Positions 26,884-36,275 are shown, numbered from the stretch's first letter. The stretch: DNA of 64,000 bases from an uncultured Algibacter sp. (GCF_947490405.1 NZ_CANLGU010000002.1:558001-622000), one strand, 5' to 3'. Program-made: numbers and translations. Notes: generated by a model not told the origin, from the letters alone.

Positions 26884-27078
26884 TTATATATCTTCCTGAT
26901 CTCTTAAAGTCTGGATGTAAGCCGCTTTTTGGATTTCACGACGTCTTTTAACAGATGGTTTTGTGAAATACTGTCCATCTCTTAAGTTTTGCATTACTTT
27001 AATATTTCTATGCTTTCTTTTGTAGCGTTTTAGAGCTCTCTCGATGTTTTCGCCATCTTTAACTATAATCTTTAACAT
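26884..27078 (-). CDS. rpsU: 30S ribosomal protein bS21
   Basis: A 64-residue basic protein beginning MLKIIVKDGENIERALKRYKR, the standard bS21 start, and ending in a helical Arg/Lys-rich region. In Bacteroidota bS21, with bS18 and bS6, helps to hide the 16S anti-Shine-Dalgarno tail. The 16 nt before the ATG are AT-only apart from a CAC and hold no Shine-Dalgarno sequence; an AGGA lies about 35 nt upstream. It is monocistronic and terminated before the LysE gene. Confidence 0.95.
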   Translation of the reverse strand: MLKIIVKDGENIERALKRYKRKHRNIKVMQNLRDGQYFTKPSVKRRREIQKAAYIQTLRDQEDI

Positions 27079-27298
27079 GTGTATATTTTATTATATCGTT
27101 TTCTATGGTTTTCCTAAAAGGGATGCAAATTTCTAATTTTTTGTTAGAATAACCTAATAAATCACAGTCTTTATTCCTTAATTTTAAACTAAATAGTTTT
27201 TTAGAACCTTTTTTTAGGGATAAAGTAGCACATGCACAACCTTACCTTCATTTGTTTAGCTATCTAAGTGCTCATGGAGTAATTTGTCTAATAATTTT

Positions 27299-27382
27299 GG
27301 CGTTACCCACAAGGGGTCGCGCTTTCACTACTCAATCCCTCCTGCGTCGGAGATTTCAAACATGCCGTTTAATCCCTAACGC
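27299..27382 (+). repeat. Dispersed GGCGTTACC/CCCTAACGC repeat, copy C
   Basis: An 84-bp element starting GGCGTTACCCACAAGGGG, then TCGCGCTTTC, CCTCCTGCGTCGGAG and ending AATCCCTAACGC. It is the close relative of copy A. It occupies the middle of the 382-bp gap between divergent rpsU and fabD. An open frame through it (27252-27464) has no protein-like character. Downstream, TATTTTTG at 27433-27440 is the likely fabD -7 box. Confidence 0.8.
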
Positions 27383-27432
27383 AGCAGCACAACTTCTAGA
27401 AAACATAATCGGTTCTTCTAAAGATTTATTCC

Positions 27433-27440
27433 TATTTTTG
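27433..27440 (+). promoter_or_regulatory. Candidate -7 box of fabD
   Basis: TATTTTTG matches TAnnTTTG and lies 20 bp before the fabD ATG. The nearest -33-like triplet is TTC at 27413, 17 bp away, so the -33 element is weak. Confidence 0.45.
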
Positions 27441-27460
27441 CCACACAAAAACGAACTAAC

Positions 27461-28354
27461 ATGAATGCATATATTTTTCCGGGTCAAGGTGCTCAATTCT
27501 CTGGAATGGGTTTAGATCTTTATGAAAATTCAGCCTTAGCCCAAGAACTATTTGAACATGCTAACGATATTTTAGGTTTCAATATCACAGATACTATGTT
27601 TGAAGGTACTGCCGATGATTTAAAACAAACTAAAGTAACACAACCCGCCATATTTTTACATTCTGTAATTTTAGCTAAAACATTAGGAGATAGTTTTAAA
27701 CCAGATATGGTTGCTGGACACTCTTTAGGAGAGCTTTCGGCTTTAGTAGCCAATGGCACTTTAACTTTTGAAGATGGTTTAAAATTAGTATCGCAACGTG
27801 CAACTGCTATGCAAAAAGCTTGTGAGTTACAACCTAGTACCATGGCTGCAGTTCTAGGACTTGATGATGATGTGGTTGAAAAAATTTGTGCTACAACTCA
27901 AGGTACCGTAGTTGCAGCTAACTACAACTGCCCAGGACAATTAGTAATCTCAGGCGAGGTTGAAGCCATTACTAAAGCCTGTGATGCTTTAAAAGAAGAA
28001 GGTGCACGAAGAGCTTTAGTTTTACCTGTAGGTGGTGCTTTTCACTCTCCTTTAATGGAGCCAGCTCGTGAAGAATTAGCAACAGCTATTGAAAACACAA
28101 CATTTAGTAAACCAAACTGCCCAATATACCAGAATGTAACAGCAAATGCTGTAATTGATGAAAATGCTATTAAAACAAATTTAATGTCTCAATTAACAGC
28201 TCCTGTAAGATGGACACAGTCTGTACAGCAAATGATTGCAGATGGTGCCACCTCATTTACAGAAGTGGGTCCTGGTAAAGTTTTACAAGGTTTGGTTAAA
28301 AAAATCAATAGAGAATCAGAAACAATTTCTGCAACTTTTGAAGCTAATAGTTAA
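27461..28354 (+). CDS. fabD: ACP S-malonyltransferase
   Basis: A 297-residue malonyl-CoA:ACP transacylase that loads malonyl groups for fatty-acid synthesis. The FPGQGAQFSGMG start, nucleophile Ser88 in VAGHSLGE, and the GGAFHSPLM motif with the catalytic His are intact, as is the C-terminal EVGPGKVLQGLVKKI. Length is usual. The next gene, a signal peptidase II, begins on the base after its stop codon, so the two are one operon. Repeat copy C lies upstream of the promoter. Confidence 0.96.
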   Translation: MNAYIFPGQGAQFSGMGLDLYENSALAQELFEHANDILGFNITDTMFEGTADDLKQTKVTQPAIFLHSVILAKTLGDSFKPDMVAGHSLGELSALVANGTLTFEDGLKLVSQRATAMQKACELQPSTMAAVLGLDDDVVEKICATTQGTVVAANYNCPGQLVISGEVEAITKACDALKEEGARRALVLPVGGAFHSPLMEPAREELATAIENTTFSKPNCPIYQNVTANAVIDENAIKTNLMSQLTAPVRWTQSVQQMIADGATSFTEVGPGKVLQGLVKKINRESETISATFEANS

Positions 28355-28879
28355 ATGAAGCAAAACAAACGTAACGCTTTTATAATTTTGGTCATCGTTT
28401 TAACTATAGCGATAGATCAAATCTCAAAAGTTCTTGTTAGAAAGCACATCATACTTAGAACAGAAGTAAACCCAGGAGATCGTATTCCATTAATTGGTGA
28501 TGCCTTTATTATGATGAATGTTGAGAATACCGGTGCTTTTTTAGGTATGGGAAGCGAGTTAAACGAAACCCTTAGAATTGTTTTATTGCTCATTTTACCC
28601 ATACTGGTTTTAGGATTTGTACTTCGGCATATTTTTAAAGATAAATCTTTAGATAATTGGTCACTTTTTGCTTTTGCAAGCATTATTGGAGGAGGAATTG
28701 CCAATGTTTTTGATAGAATAGTCTTTGGAAAAGTTACCGATTTCTTATTTATTGATTTAGGAGGTGTATTTAGAACTGGCATATTTAATCTAGCCGATTT
28801 ATCAGTTACCACTGGAATGATAATTCTTCTATTAACAAGTTTTAAAAAGAAACCTAATAAATTAAAAAACCGAGGTTAA
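28355..28879 (+). CDS. lspA: Signal peptidase II (lipoprotein signal peptidase)
   Basis: A 174-residue inner-membrane aspartic peptidase with about four transmembrane helices that cleaves prolipoproteins before the lipidated Cys. The catalytic aspartates are Asp120 in GGGIANVFDR and Asp148 in FNLADLS; NVENTGAFLG is the other conserved patch. The usual GGALGN is GGGIAN here, so this may be a divergent or second paralogue; flavobacteria often have another lspA elsewhere. It follows fabD directly. The stop codon lies inside the terminator loop. Confidence 0.86.
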   Translation: MKQNKRNAFIILVIVLTIAIDQISKVLVRKHIILRTEVNPGDRIPLIGDAFIMMNVENTGAFLGMGSELNETLRIVLLLILPILVLGFVLRHIFKDKSLDNWSLFAFASIIGGGIANVFDRIVFGKVTDFLFIDLGGVFRTGIFNLADLSVTTGMIILLLTSFKKKPNKLKNRG

Positions 28880-28892
28880 TACCTCGGTTCTT
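28868..28892. terminator. Bidirectional terminator overlapping the lspA stop
   Basis: AACCGAGGT (28868-28876) pairs with ACCTCGGTT (28881-28889) around the loop TAAT, which contains the lspA stop codon. It sits between convergent genes. Confidence 0.85.
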
Positions 28893-28912
28893 CAAGATTC
28901 AATTAGTTTGGT

Positions 28913-29644
28913 TTAGTTAATTGAGAAGGTAGTCTGAGTAAATCCTCCATATGAGCCATTTGAGGAAAAAATAAGATTATTATCAAAAGTTAAAGAAAAA
29001 GGTCCAGCACCGTCATTAAATTGATCATAAATTTGGAAGGTGTAATTGCCTGGAGTTAAGCAAAATGTTCTAGAAATTCCTCCAGTTAAATTTTCGTAGG
29101 CTCCAAATCCAGGAGGTGTTGCACTTTCAAAAATAGTATCGTTATTAGAATCTATAATTGCCCAATAGATTTCTTCTGGCCAGTCATCAAAGGTAATATC
29201 TAAAATAAGCTCTGGGTTTGAGCATACTTGCTTCAAATTTAAACTAATAGGGTTGCTAATAAAAAGAGTATCATCATTAGTAGAAAAGGAAATAGATACA
29301 ATGTCATCTCCTATTGGATTAACATACTTTCCATTTACATCTATAATAAACATTCCAATATTACTATTTGCTGGTATAGTGACCATAGTGGGAATATTGT
29401 ATGAGTTTGGATCTGCAGTTGTTAAATCTGTGTTTATATTTAAATTGTATGTTCTAGGATTATTATCTGTGTTAGAGGATGCTATTACCACTTCTTGAGA
29501 AGTGATTCCCACTGGATCTACACCAATAATAAAACCAGATTCAAAACCTACATAATTTATTTTAGTAACAGTAGGGTTGTCTTCATTTTTTTCGCAGCTA
29601 AAAATTCCGAAAATAATTATTAAAATAAATAATAGTTTTTTCAT
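28913..29644 (-). CDS. Lipoprotein downstream of SusCD
   Basis: A 243-residue predicted lipoprotein with lipobox IFSC (Cys17). Residues about 25-135 are a beta-sandwich-like region (KINYVGFESGFIIGVDPVG onward), similar in flavour to the Calx-beta/DUF4843 domains of SusE-like proteins. The C-terminal part, with CLTPGNYTFQIYDQFNDGAG and a closing FTQTTFSI strand, resembles a beta-sandwich module often repeated in Bacteroidota surface proteins. It is 160 bp downstream of susD on the same strand, the usual place for an accessory surface glycan-binding lipoprotein, but no ligand can be named. Confidence 0.7.
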   Translation of the reverse strand: MKKLLFILIIIFGIFSCEKNEDNPTVTKINYVGFESGFIIGVDPVGITSQEVVIASSNTDNNPRTYNLNINTDLTTADPNSYNIPTMVTIPANSNIGMFIIDVNGKYVNPIGDDIVSISFSTNDDTLFISNPISLNLKQVCSNPELILDITFDDWPEEIYWAIIDSNNDTIFESATPPGFGAYENLTGGISRTFCLTPGNYTFQIYDQFNDGAGPFSLTFDNNLIFSSNGSYGGFTQTTFSIN

Positions 29645-29804
29645 GTTTTTTATATTAATTATTAGTTACTATGTTTTGCATTTCAATATTTTAAACCAAA
29701 CTAAAACTATTCATCGTGTAACGTATTTATTATAATAGCTAGTTTAAGCAAGGTTATCGAAATTGAATTATTTTAAGTTTTTAAAAGGTAATGATCTTAG
29801 ATTG

Positions 29805-31280
29805 CTATATATCATCATTTATGCTAGTATCCATATTAGGATTAGCATCTGTTTCGCTTTCAGGGATTTTTAAAACAAATAATTCACTGTCAGCGGGTAT
29901 ATTCATAGGGATTCTATGGACAGGATCTCTGTTTATTGGTAATCTATATCTTTTAGCATCAAACCACTCTACACCAAACTCACCATACATTTCTTTGCGT
30001 CTTTCTAAAAGGATTTCATTTAATAATGCTTGTCCTGTGGTTGCAGACATTACTGCGTTAGAATCTCTATTACTTTGTAGTGTAAAAAGTAAATTTTTAG
30101 CTTCAAGTTCATTGCCTAATTGATATTGAGCTTCAGCATCGATAAGGACCATCTCTGATTTTCTCATTAATGGTACATCAGAGGTAAATGCAAATGAAAA
30201 TTTTGTTGAAACAAATTCTCTCCAAGGTTCGGTTGCCTCGACATTATACAAGTTGAAAAAGTTGTTTCTTATATCTGTGCTTGAGAATTGATCCCTAAAA
30301 TTAGGATTAATGTAGGTGCCATTATAAGATAAAACCAAATGATCAAAAAATGGGTGAGGAGACATCCAAAAGAAGTTAGTTTCGTTGGAGCCATTTTGAA
30401 AATGACCCCACAACCATTCTTGATCAGATAAATCGCTAAAACCTGTTCTCCAATTAGTTGATACAACAGCTGATGCAGAGTTTCCACCATAAGCTGCTCT
30501 AGCTGAGGCTGATGCTAAAGCCCAATCGTCTTGCGTTACTTGTAGGACTCTTGCCAATATACCATTAGCTACAGATTTACGAATATAACTTTTGCCTAGT
30601 CTCTCTTCAGGTAAATCTAGAATAGCTTCTTTTAGGTCATTAATTATTAAAGCGTATACTTCACTAAGCGGGCTAGGTTTAGCTGGTATAGTAGATCCTG
30701 TTGCTGGACTAGTATAAACGGGTATTTTTGCTACAGATCTGTCATTATTATAATTCGGCGCAAATTCTAGAGCAAGTTGAAAGTAATGAAATGCTCTGAA
30801 AACTTTGCCAACTGCAATGAATTCTTTTTTTGTGTTTTCATCTAAATCAGAACTAGCAACATTACGTATAATAATATTTGCGTAATTTATAATTTCATAA
30901 TTAAACTCCCAAGCAAAACTGGTTCTCCTGAAATTAGGCTCTCTATTTTCATGGCCATAATCAAATCTAAATATAGTAACAGCTTGAATTAAGTCATTTC
31001 CTTTAACTGTTCTCGCGAAATATTGTGCATAAAGCCCTCCCGTATCTGGAGAAGAATTATTAACACCATCGCCTAAATCATTATCCCATTGACTCTTATA
31101 ACGATCGTATATTCCTGATTCAAACGATTCTATAATTTCTCGTTCTGAAAACACAATGCTTTCTGGTAATCCAGCTGTGTTTTCTGGTTCATTTAAAAAA
31201 TCTTTAGAACAACTTAAAATAGTTGTTATTGTAAAAATCAATAAAAAAATGGTTCTATTATGTCTCTTTATTTTTTTCAT
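29805..31280 (-). CDS. susD: SusD/RagB-family nutrient-binding lipoprotein
   Basis: A 491-residue outer-membrane lipoprotein (lipobox near Cys24 in ITTILSCSKDFL). The N-terminal SusD-like part carries TPR-like helices (KVFRAFHYFQLALEFAP) and the C-terminal RagB/SusD domain ends with LLNEILLERRKEMYGEFGVEWFDAKR, the most conserved family motif. SusD proteins form a lid on the SusC channel and capture glycans or peptides. The gene follows susC by 9 bp. No CAZyme gene is adjacent, so substrate is not predictable; RagB-like peptide uptake is an alternative. Confidence 0.94.
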   Translation of the reverse strand: MKKIKRHNRTIFLLIFTITTILSCSKDFLNEPENTAGLPESIVFSEREIIESFESGIYDRYKSQWDNDLGDGVNNSSPDTGGLYAQYFARTVKGNDLIQAVTIFRFDYGHENREPNFRRTSFAWEFNYEIINYANIIIRNVASSDLDENTKKEFIAVGKVFRAFHYFQLALEFAPNYNNDRSVAKIPVYTSPATGSTIPAKPSPLSEVYALIINDLKEAILDLPEERLGKSYIRKSVANGILARVLQVTQDDWALASASARAAYGGNSASAVVSTNWRTGFSDLSDQEWLWGHFQNGSNETNFFWMSPHPFFDHLVLSYNGTYINPNFRDQFSSTDIRNNFFNLYNVEATEPWREFVSTKFSFAFTSDVPLMRKSEMVLIDAEAQYQLGNELEAKNLLFTLQSNRDSNAVMSATTGQALLNEILLERRKEMYGEFGVEWFDAKRYRLPINRDPVHRIPMNIPADSELFVLKIPESETDANPNMDTSINDDI

Positions 31281-31289
31281 ATCTTTTTG

Positions 31290-34200
31290 TTAAAATTCGA
31301 TAATTACACCTGAAGCAATAGTCTTTGATAATGGAGACCTATTATTCGTTATTCCATTAAAAGCTTGTTCTGGATCTATGCCTTTGTGAGATTGCCAAGT
31401 CCATATATTATCTGCTTGAATAAATAATCTAAGTTTACTTAAACCAAACCGATGCAATGCGCCTTGAGGTAAATTATAACCAAAAGTTAAACTTTTCAAC
31501 CTTACATAATCATTCTTAAATAAAAATCGTGTTGATCTAGAAGTATTATTGTTACTGTTAACAAGTAATAATGGAAAATCTGTTATATCACCAGGTGCTT
31601 GCCACGCTTTAAAATTGTCTGGATGCGCACTTGAGCCTGGAAACTGAAAAGGATCAATAAGACCAGAATAATCAGAATCTAATAAGTAAGCTCCAAAGCT
31701 AAAGTTAAATAAGACATTTAAATCGAATTGTTTGTATTTTACAAATGATGTAAAACCTCCCTGAATATCTGGTAAAGATGTTTTGTTTTGATCATATCTG
31801 GTGGCATTGTCATAATCTTTGGTCGTTACTTTGTCAACAACATCACCATTAGCATCTGTTACATCCATATACCACATACCTTGTCCATCTGCTGGATCTA
31901 CACCAGCCCATTCTCTTATATAGAAATCAAATAAAGAATTACCAACTTTCCATAATTTGGATGCCTGAACAGTTTCTTCTTCAGGAAGTTTTGTCCACTC
32001 ATTTTTATCTAGTGAAAAATTTAGACCAGTGGTCCAAGTACAACTTTCAGTATCTATATTTTTTGAATTTAGACTAAATTCCCATCCATAATTTCTTATT
32101 GAACCAACATTTGTTAGAATATTAGTTACACCTAAAGAGGGAGCTAAGGGTTTTTCTAGTATAAGATCTACAGATTCTTTGTTGTAATAATCTATTGTAC
32201 CAGAGAGAACACCTTTGAAAAGATTGAAATCTATACCAATATTTAACGATTCTATTTTCTCCCATTCAAGATTAATATCTGAGATACCATCAAGTAAAAT
32301 TCCTGGATTAGATTCATTTACAAAACCTGTTAAGAATACAGATTCATAGGGAAAAAAACCTGTAGTCTGATTATTGCCTAGTTCTCCATATGAACCTCTT
32401 ATTTTTAAGTAGCTTAAGATGTTGTTGCTGTTTAAAAAAGATTCATTTGTTACAATCCAACTTCCACCACCAGATAAGAAAGTGCCCCATCTATTATTTT
32501 CAGCAAAACGAGAAGATCCATCTGTTCTAATAGAAAACTCAGCGAAATAAGTTTTATCAAAATTATAACTAGCTCTACCTAAATAACTATTTAGTCTATC
32601 GGTAATAATATTTCCACCAACTAATTCTGGGTTTGTAGCACCATCATTATTCTCAACACCAGGTAAAAAACCTATCCCTTGAGCAAAAACATCATCATCT
32701 GTTCTAGTATAAGACTCGGTAATAGCATCCAGAGATATATTATGTTTACCAAAAGTGTTTTTATAATTTATTGCTTGTATAGCATTTAAGGTAGATGTTA
32801 TGGTTCTATCTTGGGTAACACGCCCTTTGGTGTCATCTCCAGATGCAGCTCCTATTTTGTCATCATCGAAGCTGTAAGAATCAAATAAATAGTTTTCATA
32901 ACTTAAACTACTTTTAAAAGTTAAACCTTCTAAAAGTGTCAATTCAGCATATGCACTGGCTAAATAATTGCTTCTTATGCGTCTTTCTTTGCCTAAAGTT
33001 AAATTGGCAAGTAAATTTTCACCGTTGAATGTGGGTCTAACACTATTGATTGGTTGACCTGTAACAATACCATTACCGGTGTCAAATATTCGTTGTCCAG
33101 CATCATCTAGTAAAAGTGCCCCATTGGCATCTCTTGCATAAATAGGATAAATACTAGAAATGCCATATATCCATGAAATAGTTTGAGCTGTAGTTGATGA
33201 TGTTTGGTCAGGGTTATTTGATCTAGAACGAGAAAAACTCGTATTTAGCCCTAATTTAAGCCAATCTTTTACTTTTGTTGTTAGATTCAATCTTGTTGAT
33301 ATTCTTTCAAAATTTGAGGGTATTACAGGCCCTTCTTCATTTAAATAATCAAATGATAAAAAGTATGTGGTTTTTTCACTTCCACCACTAACACTAACGT
33401 TATGGTTAGTTCTTAAATAGTCTTGCCTAATTACCTCATCTTCCCAATTAGATTGCCATAATAAATTAGCACCGTTAACTAAATTTCCATTTGTATCAAT
33501 TGGATTTTGAACATTATATGGATTATAGCCTAAGTAACCTGTTAGCCCGTTGGTTGCATTTTGGGCAGCTTCAGTAGCAGATTGGTTGTTAGTAAATTGA
33601 TTTGTGTTTTTTAAAGCTTGCCATGTTAATTTCAAATAACCTTCTGGTTCTACAAGATTATGAATACCAATAGTAGGATTAGAGACTCCTATTTGAGATC
33701 TGATAGATACTTTTGGTTCTTGATTAATATTGCCTGTTTTGGTAGTTATTATAATAACACCATTTGCAGCTCTAGATCCATACAAAGCAGAAGATGACGC
33801 ATCTTTCAATACCGATATAGATTTGATTTGATCTTGACTAATAGTATTTAAATTACCATTAAACTGTGCGCCATCGACAATAATTAGAGGCTCTTGAGAT
33901 AGGTTAACACTAGCAAACCCTCTTATTCTTATACTTGGATTATTACCAGGTTGTCCACCAGCAGTAATTAAGTTTACTCCTGGAACTGCTCCTTGTAATG
34001 CTCTTAATGGAGAAGTAACTTGTTGGGTTTCTATAACATCAGATGAAACAACTCCAACAGCTCCAACTATCGATTCTTTCGTCTGTGTTCCATAGGCCAC
34101 AACAACAACTTCTTCAAGTGACTGTGCATCTTCTTTTAGAATGACATCAATTTTGGGTGAAGTGCTAACAATAATTTCTTGAGTAGTATACCCAATATAG

Positions 34201-34421
34201 CTGAATACAAGTGTGTCCCCTTGATTAGCTTGAATTAAAAATATGCCGTTAAAATTTGTAGAAACACCTGTGGATGAGTCTTTGATTAAAACGGTAGCTC
34301 CTGGTAGAGGTAGGCCATTAGCGTCTTTAACTATACCAGAAATAGTTATTTCTTGTGCATAAGAGAATTGCAGAGTCAATGCTATCAATAGCATTAGTAA
34401 TCTATTGAACTTTTTTTCCAT
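31290..34421 (-). CDS. susC: SusC/RagA-family TonB-linked outer-membrane protein
   Basis: A 1043-residue TonB-dependent transporter. A signal peptide ends in SYAQ; a CarboxypepD_reg-like domain (about 26-110; ITISGIVKDANGLPLPGATVLIKD) precedes the plug with LEEVVVVAYGTQTKESIVGAVG (TonB-box region and plug start), SIRIRGFASVNLSQEPLIIVDG and the ANGVIIITTK signature. The barrel fills the rest and ends IASGVIIEF. It forms the outer-membrane import channel with the SusD partner encoded 9 bp downstream. A membrane-bound AraC regulator gene lies 256 bp upstream on the same strand and a shared motif suggests that it controls this operon. Confidence 0.95.
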   Translation of the reverse strand: MEKKFNRLLMLLIALTLQFSYAQEITISGIVKDANGLPLPGATVLIKDSSTGVSTNFNGIFLIQANQGDTLVFSYIGYTTQEIIVSTSPKIDVILKEDAQSLEEVVVVAYGTQTKESIVGAVGVVSSDVIETQQVTSPLRALQGAVPGVNLITAGGQPGNNPSIRIRGFASVNLSQEPLIIVDGAQFNGNLNTISQDQIKSISVLKDASSSALYGSRAANGVIIITTKTGNINQEPKVSIRSQIGVSNPTIGIHNLVEPEGYLKLTWQALKNTNQFTNNQSATEAAQNATNGLTGYLGYNPYNVQNPIDTNGNLVNGANLLWQSNWEDEVIRQDYLRTNHNVSVSGGSEKTTYFLSFDYLNEEGPVIPSNFERISTRLNLTTKVKDWLKLGLNTSFSRSRSNNPDQTSSTTAQTISWIYGISSIYPIYARDANGALLLDDAGQRIFDTGNGIVTGQPINSVRPTFNGENLLANLTLGKERRIRSNYLASAYAELTLLEGLTFKSSLSYENYLFDSYSFDDDKIGAASGDDTKGRVTQDRTITSTLNAIQAINYKNTFGKHNISLDAITESYTRTDDDVFAQGIGFLPGVENNDGATNPELVGGNIITDRLNSYLGRASYNFDKTYFAEFSIRTDGSSRFAENNRWGTFLSGGGSWIVTNESFLNSNNILSYLKIRGSYGELGNNQTTGFFPYESVFLTGFVNESNPGILLDGISDINLEWEKIESLNIGIDFNLFKGVLSGTIDYYNKESVDLILEKPLAPSLGVTNILTNVGSIRNYGWEFSLNSKNIDTESCTWTTGLNFSLDKNEWTKLPEEETVQASKLWKVGNSLFDFYIREWAGVDPADGQGMWYMDVTDANGDVVDKVTTKDYDNATRYDQNKTSLPDIQGGFTSFVKYKQFDLNVLFNFSFGAYLLDSDYSGLIDPFQFPGSSAHPDNFKAWQAPGDITDFPLLLVNSNNNTSRSTRFLFKNDYVRLKSLTFGYNLPQGALHRFGLSKLRLFIQADNIWTWQSHKGIDPEQAFNGITNNRSPLSKTIASGVIIEF

Positions 34422-34644
34422 ACTTATAATTATTTGAGTTAGTCTAGGCAGATTGAAAAAAAGGAGGTAGTAAAGATTTTTTTAAGTGACTAATTCAAAA
34501 AATTATACTTTACTTTTTGAAAAAAAAGTTTAGAGGAATCTAAAGTAAGTAAAGTCCTTATACTACCTACCTTTTAACAATTGCTAAGTAAAAGAAGTTA
34601 TAATACTTATAAATAGGGGTAAGTCTTATAATAATTTACTATAT

Positions 34645-34660
34645 CCGTTAATAGTTTACT
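34645..34660 (+). promoter_or_regulatory. Motif CCGTTAATAGTTTACT upstream of susC
   Basis: This 16-bp sequence matches CCGATAATAGTTTACT at 36260-36275 with one difference, on the same strand. One copy precedes susC and the other precedes araC, making it a candidate site for the AraC-type regulator. Further TTTACT/AGTAAA words are scattered in the same 256-bp gap (34469, 34507, 34544-34554), and an 8-bp inverted pair AGGTAGTA/TACTACCT lies at 34465 and 34561. Confidence 0.4.
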
Positions 34661-34677
34661 CAGTATTTACTTATTGG

Positions 34678-36177
34678 TTAGTTTAAAGAAGTATTAATAA
34701 ACTCAGAAGGTGTTAAGTTGGTTTCTTTTTTAAAAGCCTTATTGAACGTAACTTTGTTGTTGTATCCAACTTCATAGGCTATATCTATAATGTTCAAGTT
34801 GCCATGAGCATCTTCTTCAAGAATCTTTACAGCTTCATTAATTCTAAATTTGTTTATAAGTTCAAAAAAGTTCATGTGAAAATGCTCATTTATGATTTGA
34901 GACGTATTATGTCTAGTAGTATTGAGTTTTTGTGATAATAATTCAAGACTTATATCACTTTTTCTATAAATTTTTTCTTCAATTAATAGCTTAATTAAAT
35001 TTTCTTTAAGTTCGTTTGAAAGTGCTTCGGTCAAGCCAGAATTTTTGTATTTTTCTGAAAATAATTTATCTTTTAATGATACATGTTCGCTTTTAAAAAT
35101 ATTTGGTTGAACAAAGGACATATAAGCAATGTAAATAACTATTAAACACATTATGGCTATTTGTAAATGATAAATAAAACTAGAGATATCACTATAGATA
35201 ATGTATGCTGCAATACCATAAAAAGCATAGCAAACAATAAATACTAAGTGAATTCTGAATAATGATTTTGACCACTTATTTATAGCTTGGATATTGGGTT
35301 TTTGAACGGTTTCTTTAGGAAATTGTATTTTCCATATACAGTAAGCATAAAAAGTTAATGAAGCTATTTTCATGATGAAAATCGCATAATCGAACATTTT
35401 TTGGTGGTTTGATGAATATAACATCAATTTAATTTTATCAATTGACGATTGAGTATATAAGGGGATAAGAAATATGATTAAAATAGCTGTGGGGATAAAA
35501 TGAATCCAATCCAGAATCTTTATTCTAAAATCTTTTTTTAAGCTTTTAAAGTAGAAATATAATAAAGGGCCAAACAATAAAGCTACTGAAGATGACATGC
35601 GGTATACATGAGGGAATTTAAATTGAAGATTTGAGGCATACATTACAAAGTCCAATATAAATAGAGCATTTGCTCCAATAAAACTTCCAATAAAAATTTT
35701 ACTATTTCTATCACCAATTTTGGTAAAACTCAATATGACTGATAAGAAGAGCCCGATTAACGCAGTATAAAAATAAAAGAATGTAAGAATATTTATTTTA
35801 GTTAGGTACTTGTTTTTTAAGTCTTTATATTCCTTGGAGTATTTTATGAAATCATACGCTCCATTATCTAATATTGAGAAATCTAAAGTATTTGAAATAT
35901 ATTTTTCAGTATATATAAACGCATCCTTTGGCTGATCTAAATCTGCATTTAGAATTGCTAACTGCCTAAAAATATCAATTGAATCTTTTGGTTTTTCTTT
36001 CAAGGCTTCATTATATAACAACAATAATTCAAGCTGAGTCATATCGTTATTTGTTTTTTTTTCTTTTATCAAACTGTCTATTTGTACTGATTGAATAGAA
36101 ATTGTCTCAGCTATCAAATGATTTGGTAGAACAAACAACAAAAATATAAGGGATATTTTAGAAAAATTAAACATCAA
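34678..36177 (-). CDS. Membrane-anchored AraC-family regulator
   Basis: A 499-residue protein with an N-terminal signal or anchor (to about 23), a short exported region with TPR-like helices (about 40-110), about seven to eight transmembrane helices (about 127-360) and a C-terminal AraC DNA-binding domain (about 395-499). The second helix-turn-helix has IIDIAYEVGYNNKVTFNKAFKKETNLTPSEF, the family signature. Such proteins couple an envelope signal to transcription, often of a neighbouring SusCD locus. It is transcribed in the same direction as susC, 256 bp upstream. A motif shared by both leaders suggests autoregulation and control of susCD. Confidence 0.88.
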   Translation of the reverse strand: MMFNFSKISLIFLLFVLPNHLIAETISIQSVQIDSLIKEKKTNNDMTQLELLLLYNEALKEKPKDSIDIFRQLAILNADLDQPKDAFIYTEKYISNTLDFSILDNGAYDFIKYSKEYKDLKNKYLTKINILTFFYFYTALIGLFLSVILSFTKIGDRNSKIFIGSFIGANALFILDFVMYASNLQFKFPHVYRMSSSVALLFGPLLYFYFKSLKKDFRIKILDWIHFIPTAILIIFLIPLYTQSSIDKIKLMLYSSNHQKMFDYAIFIMKIASLTFYAYCIWKIQFPKETVQKPNIQAINKWSKSLFRIHLVFIVCYAFYGIAAYIIYSDISSFIYHLQIAIMCLIVIYIAYMSFVQPNIFKSEHVSLKDKLFSEKYKNSGLTEALSNELKENLIKLLIEEKIYRKSDISLELLSQKLNTTRHNTSQIINEHFHMNFFELINKFRINEAVKILEEDAHGNLNIIDIAYEVGYNNKVTFNKAFKKETNLTPSEFINTSLN

Positions 36178-36259
36178 GGATAGCTTGGTTTATGAATGTT
36201 AATCTAACTTAAAAATAATGGATTTTAATAGTCTTAAAACTTTCTTAAAAAGGTAAAAA

Positions 36260-36275
36260 CCGATAATAGTTTACT
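36260..36275 (+). promoter_or_regulatory. Motif CCGATAATAGTTTACT upstream of araC
   Basis: It lies 83 bp before the araC start and is the partner of the motif at 34645-34660. Fifteen of sixteen bases agree. Confidence 0.4.

Noticed and set aside
27252-27464. A 70-codon plus-strand ORF upstream of fabD
   Set aside because: It runs through dispersed repeat copy C, has low-complexity, non-protein-like composition and reaches into the fabD start; no family resemblance.
28417-28812. A 131-codon minus-strand ORF
   Set aside because: Antisense to lspA, which has both catalytic aspartates; no independent signal.
29791-30123. A 110-codon plus-strand ORF
   Set aside because: Antisense to the conserved C-terminal end of SusD.
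34465-34568. Long-range inverted pair AGGTAGTA/TACTACCT before susC
   Set aside because: Only 8 bp with about 88 bp between; chance occurrence in AT-rich DNA is likely, so it is noted only beside the stronger 16-bp motif.
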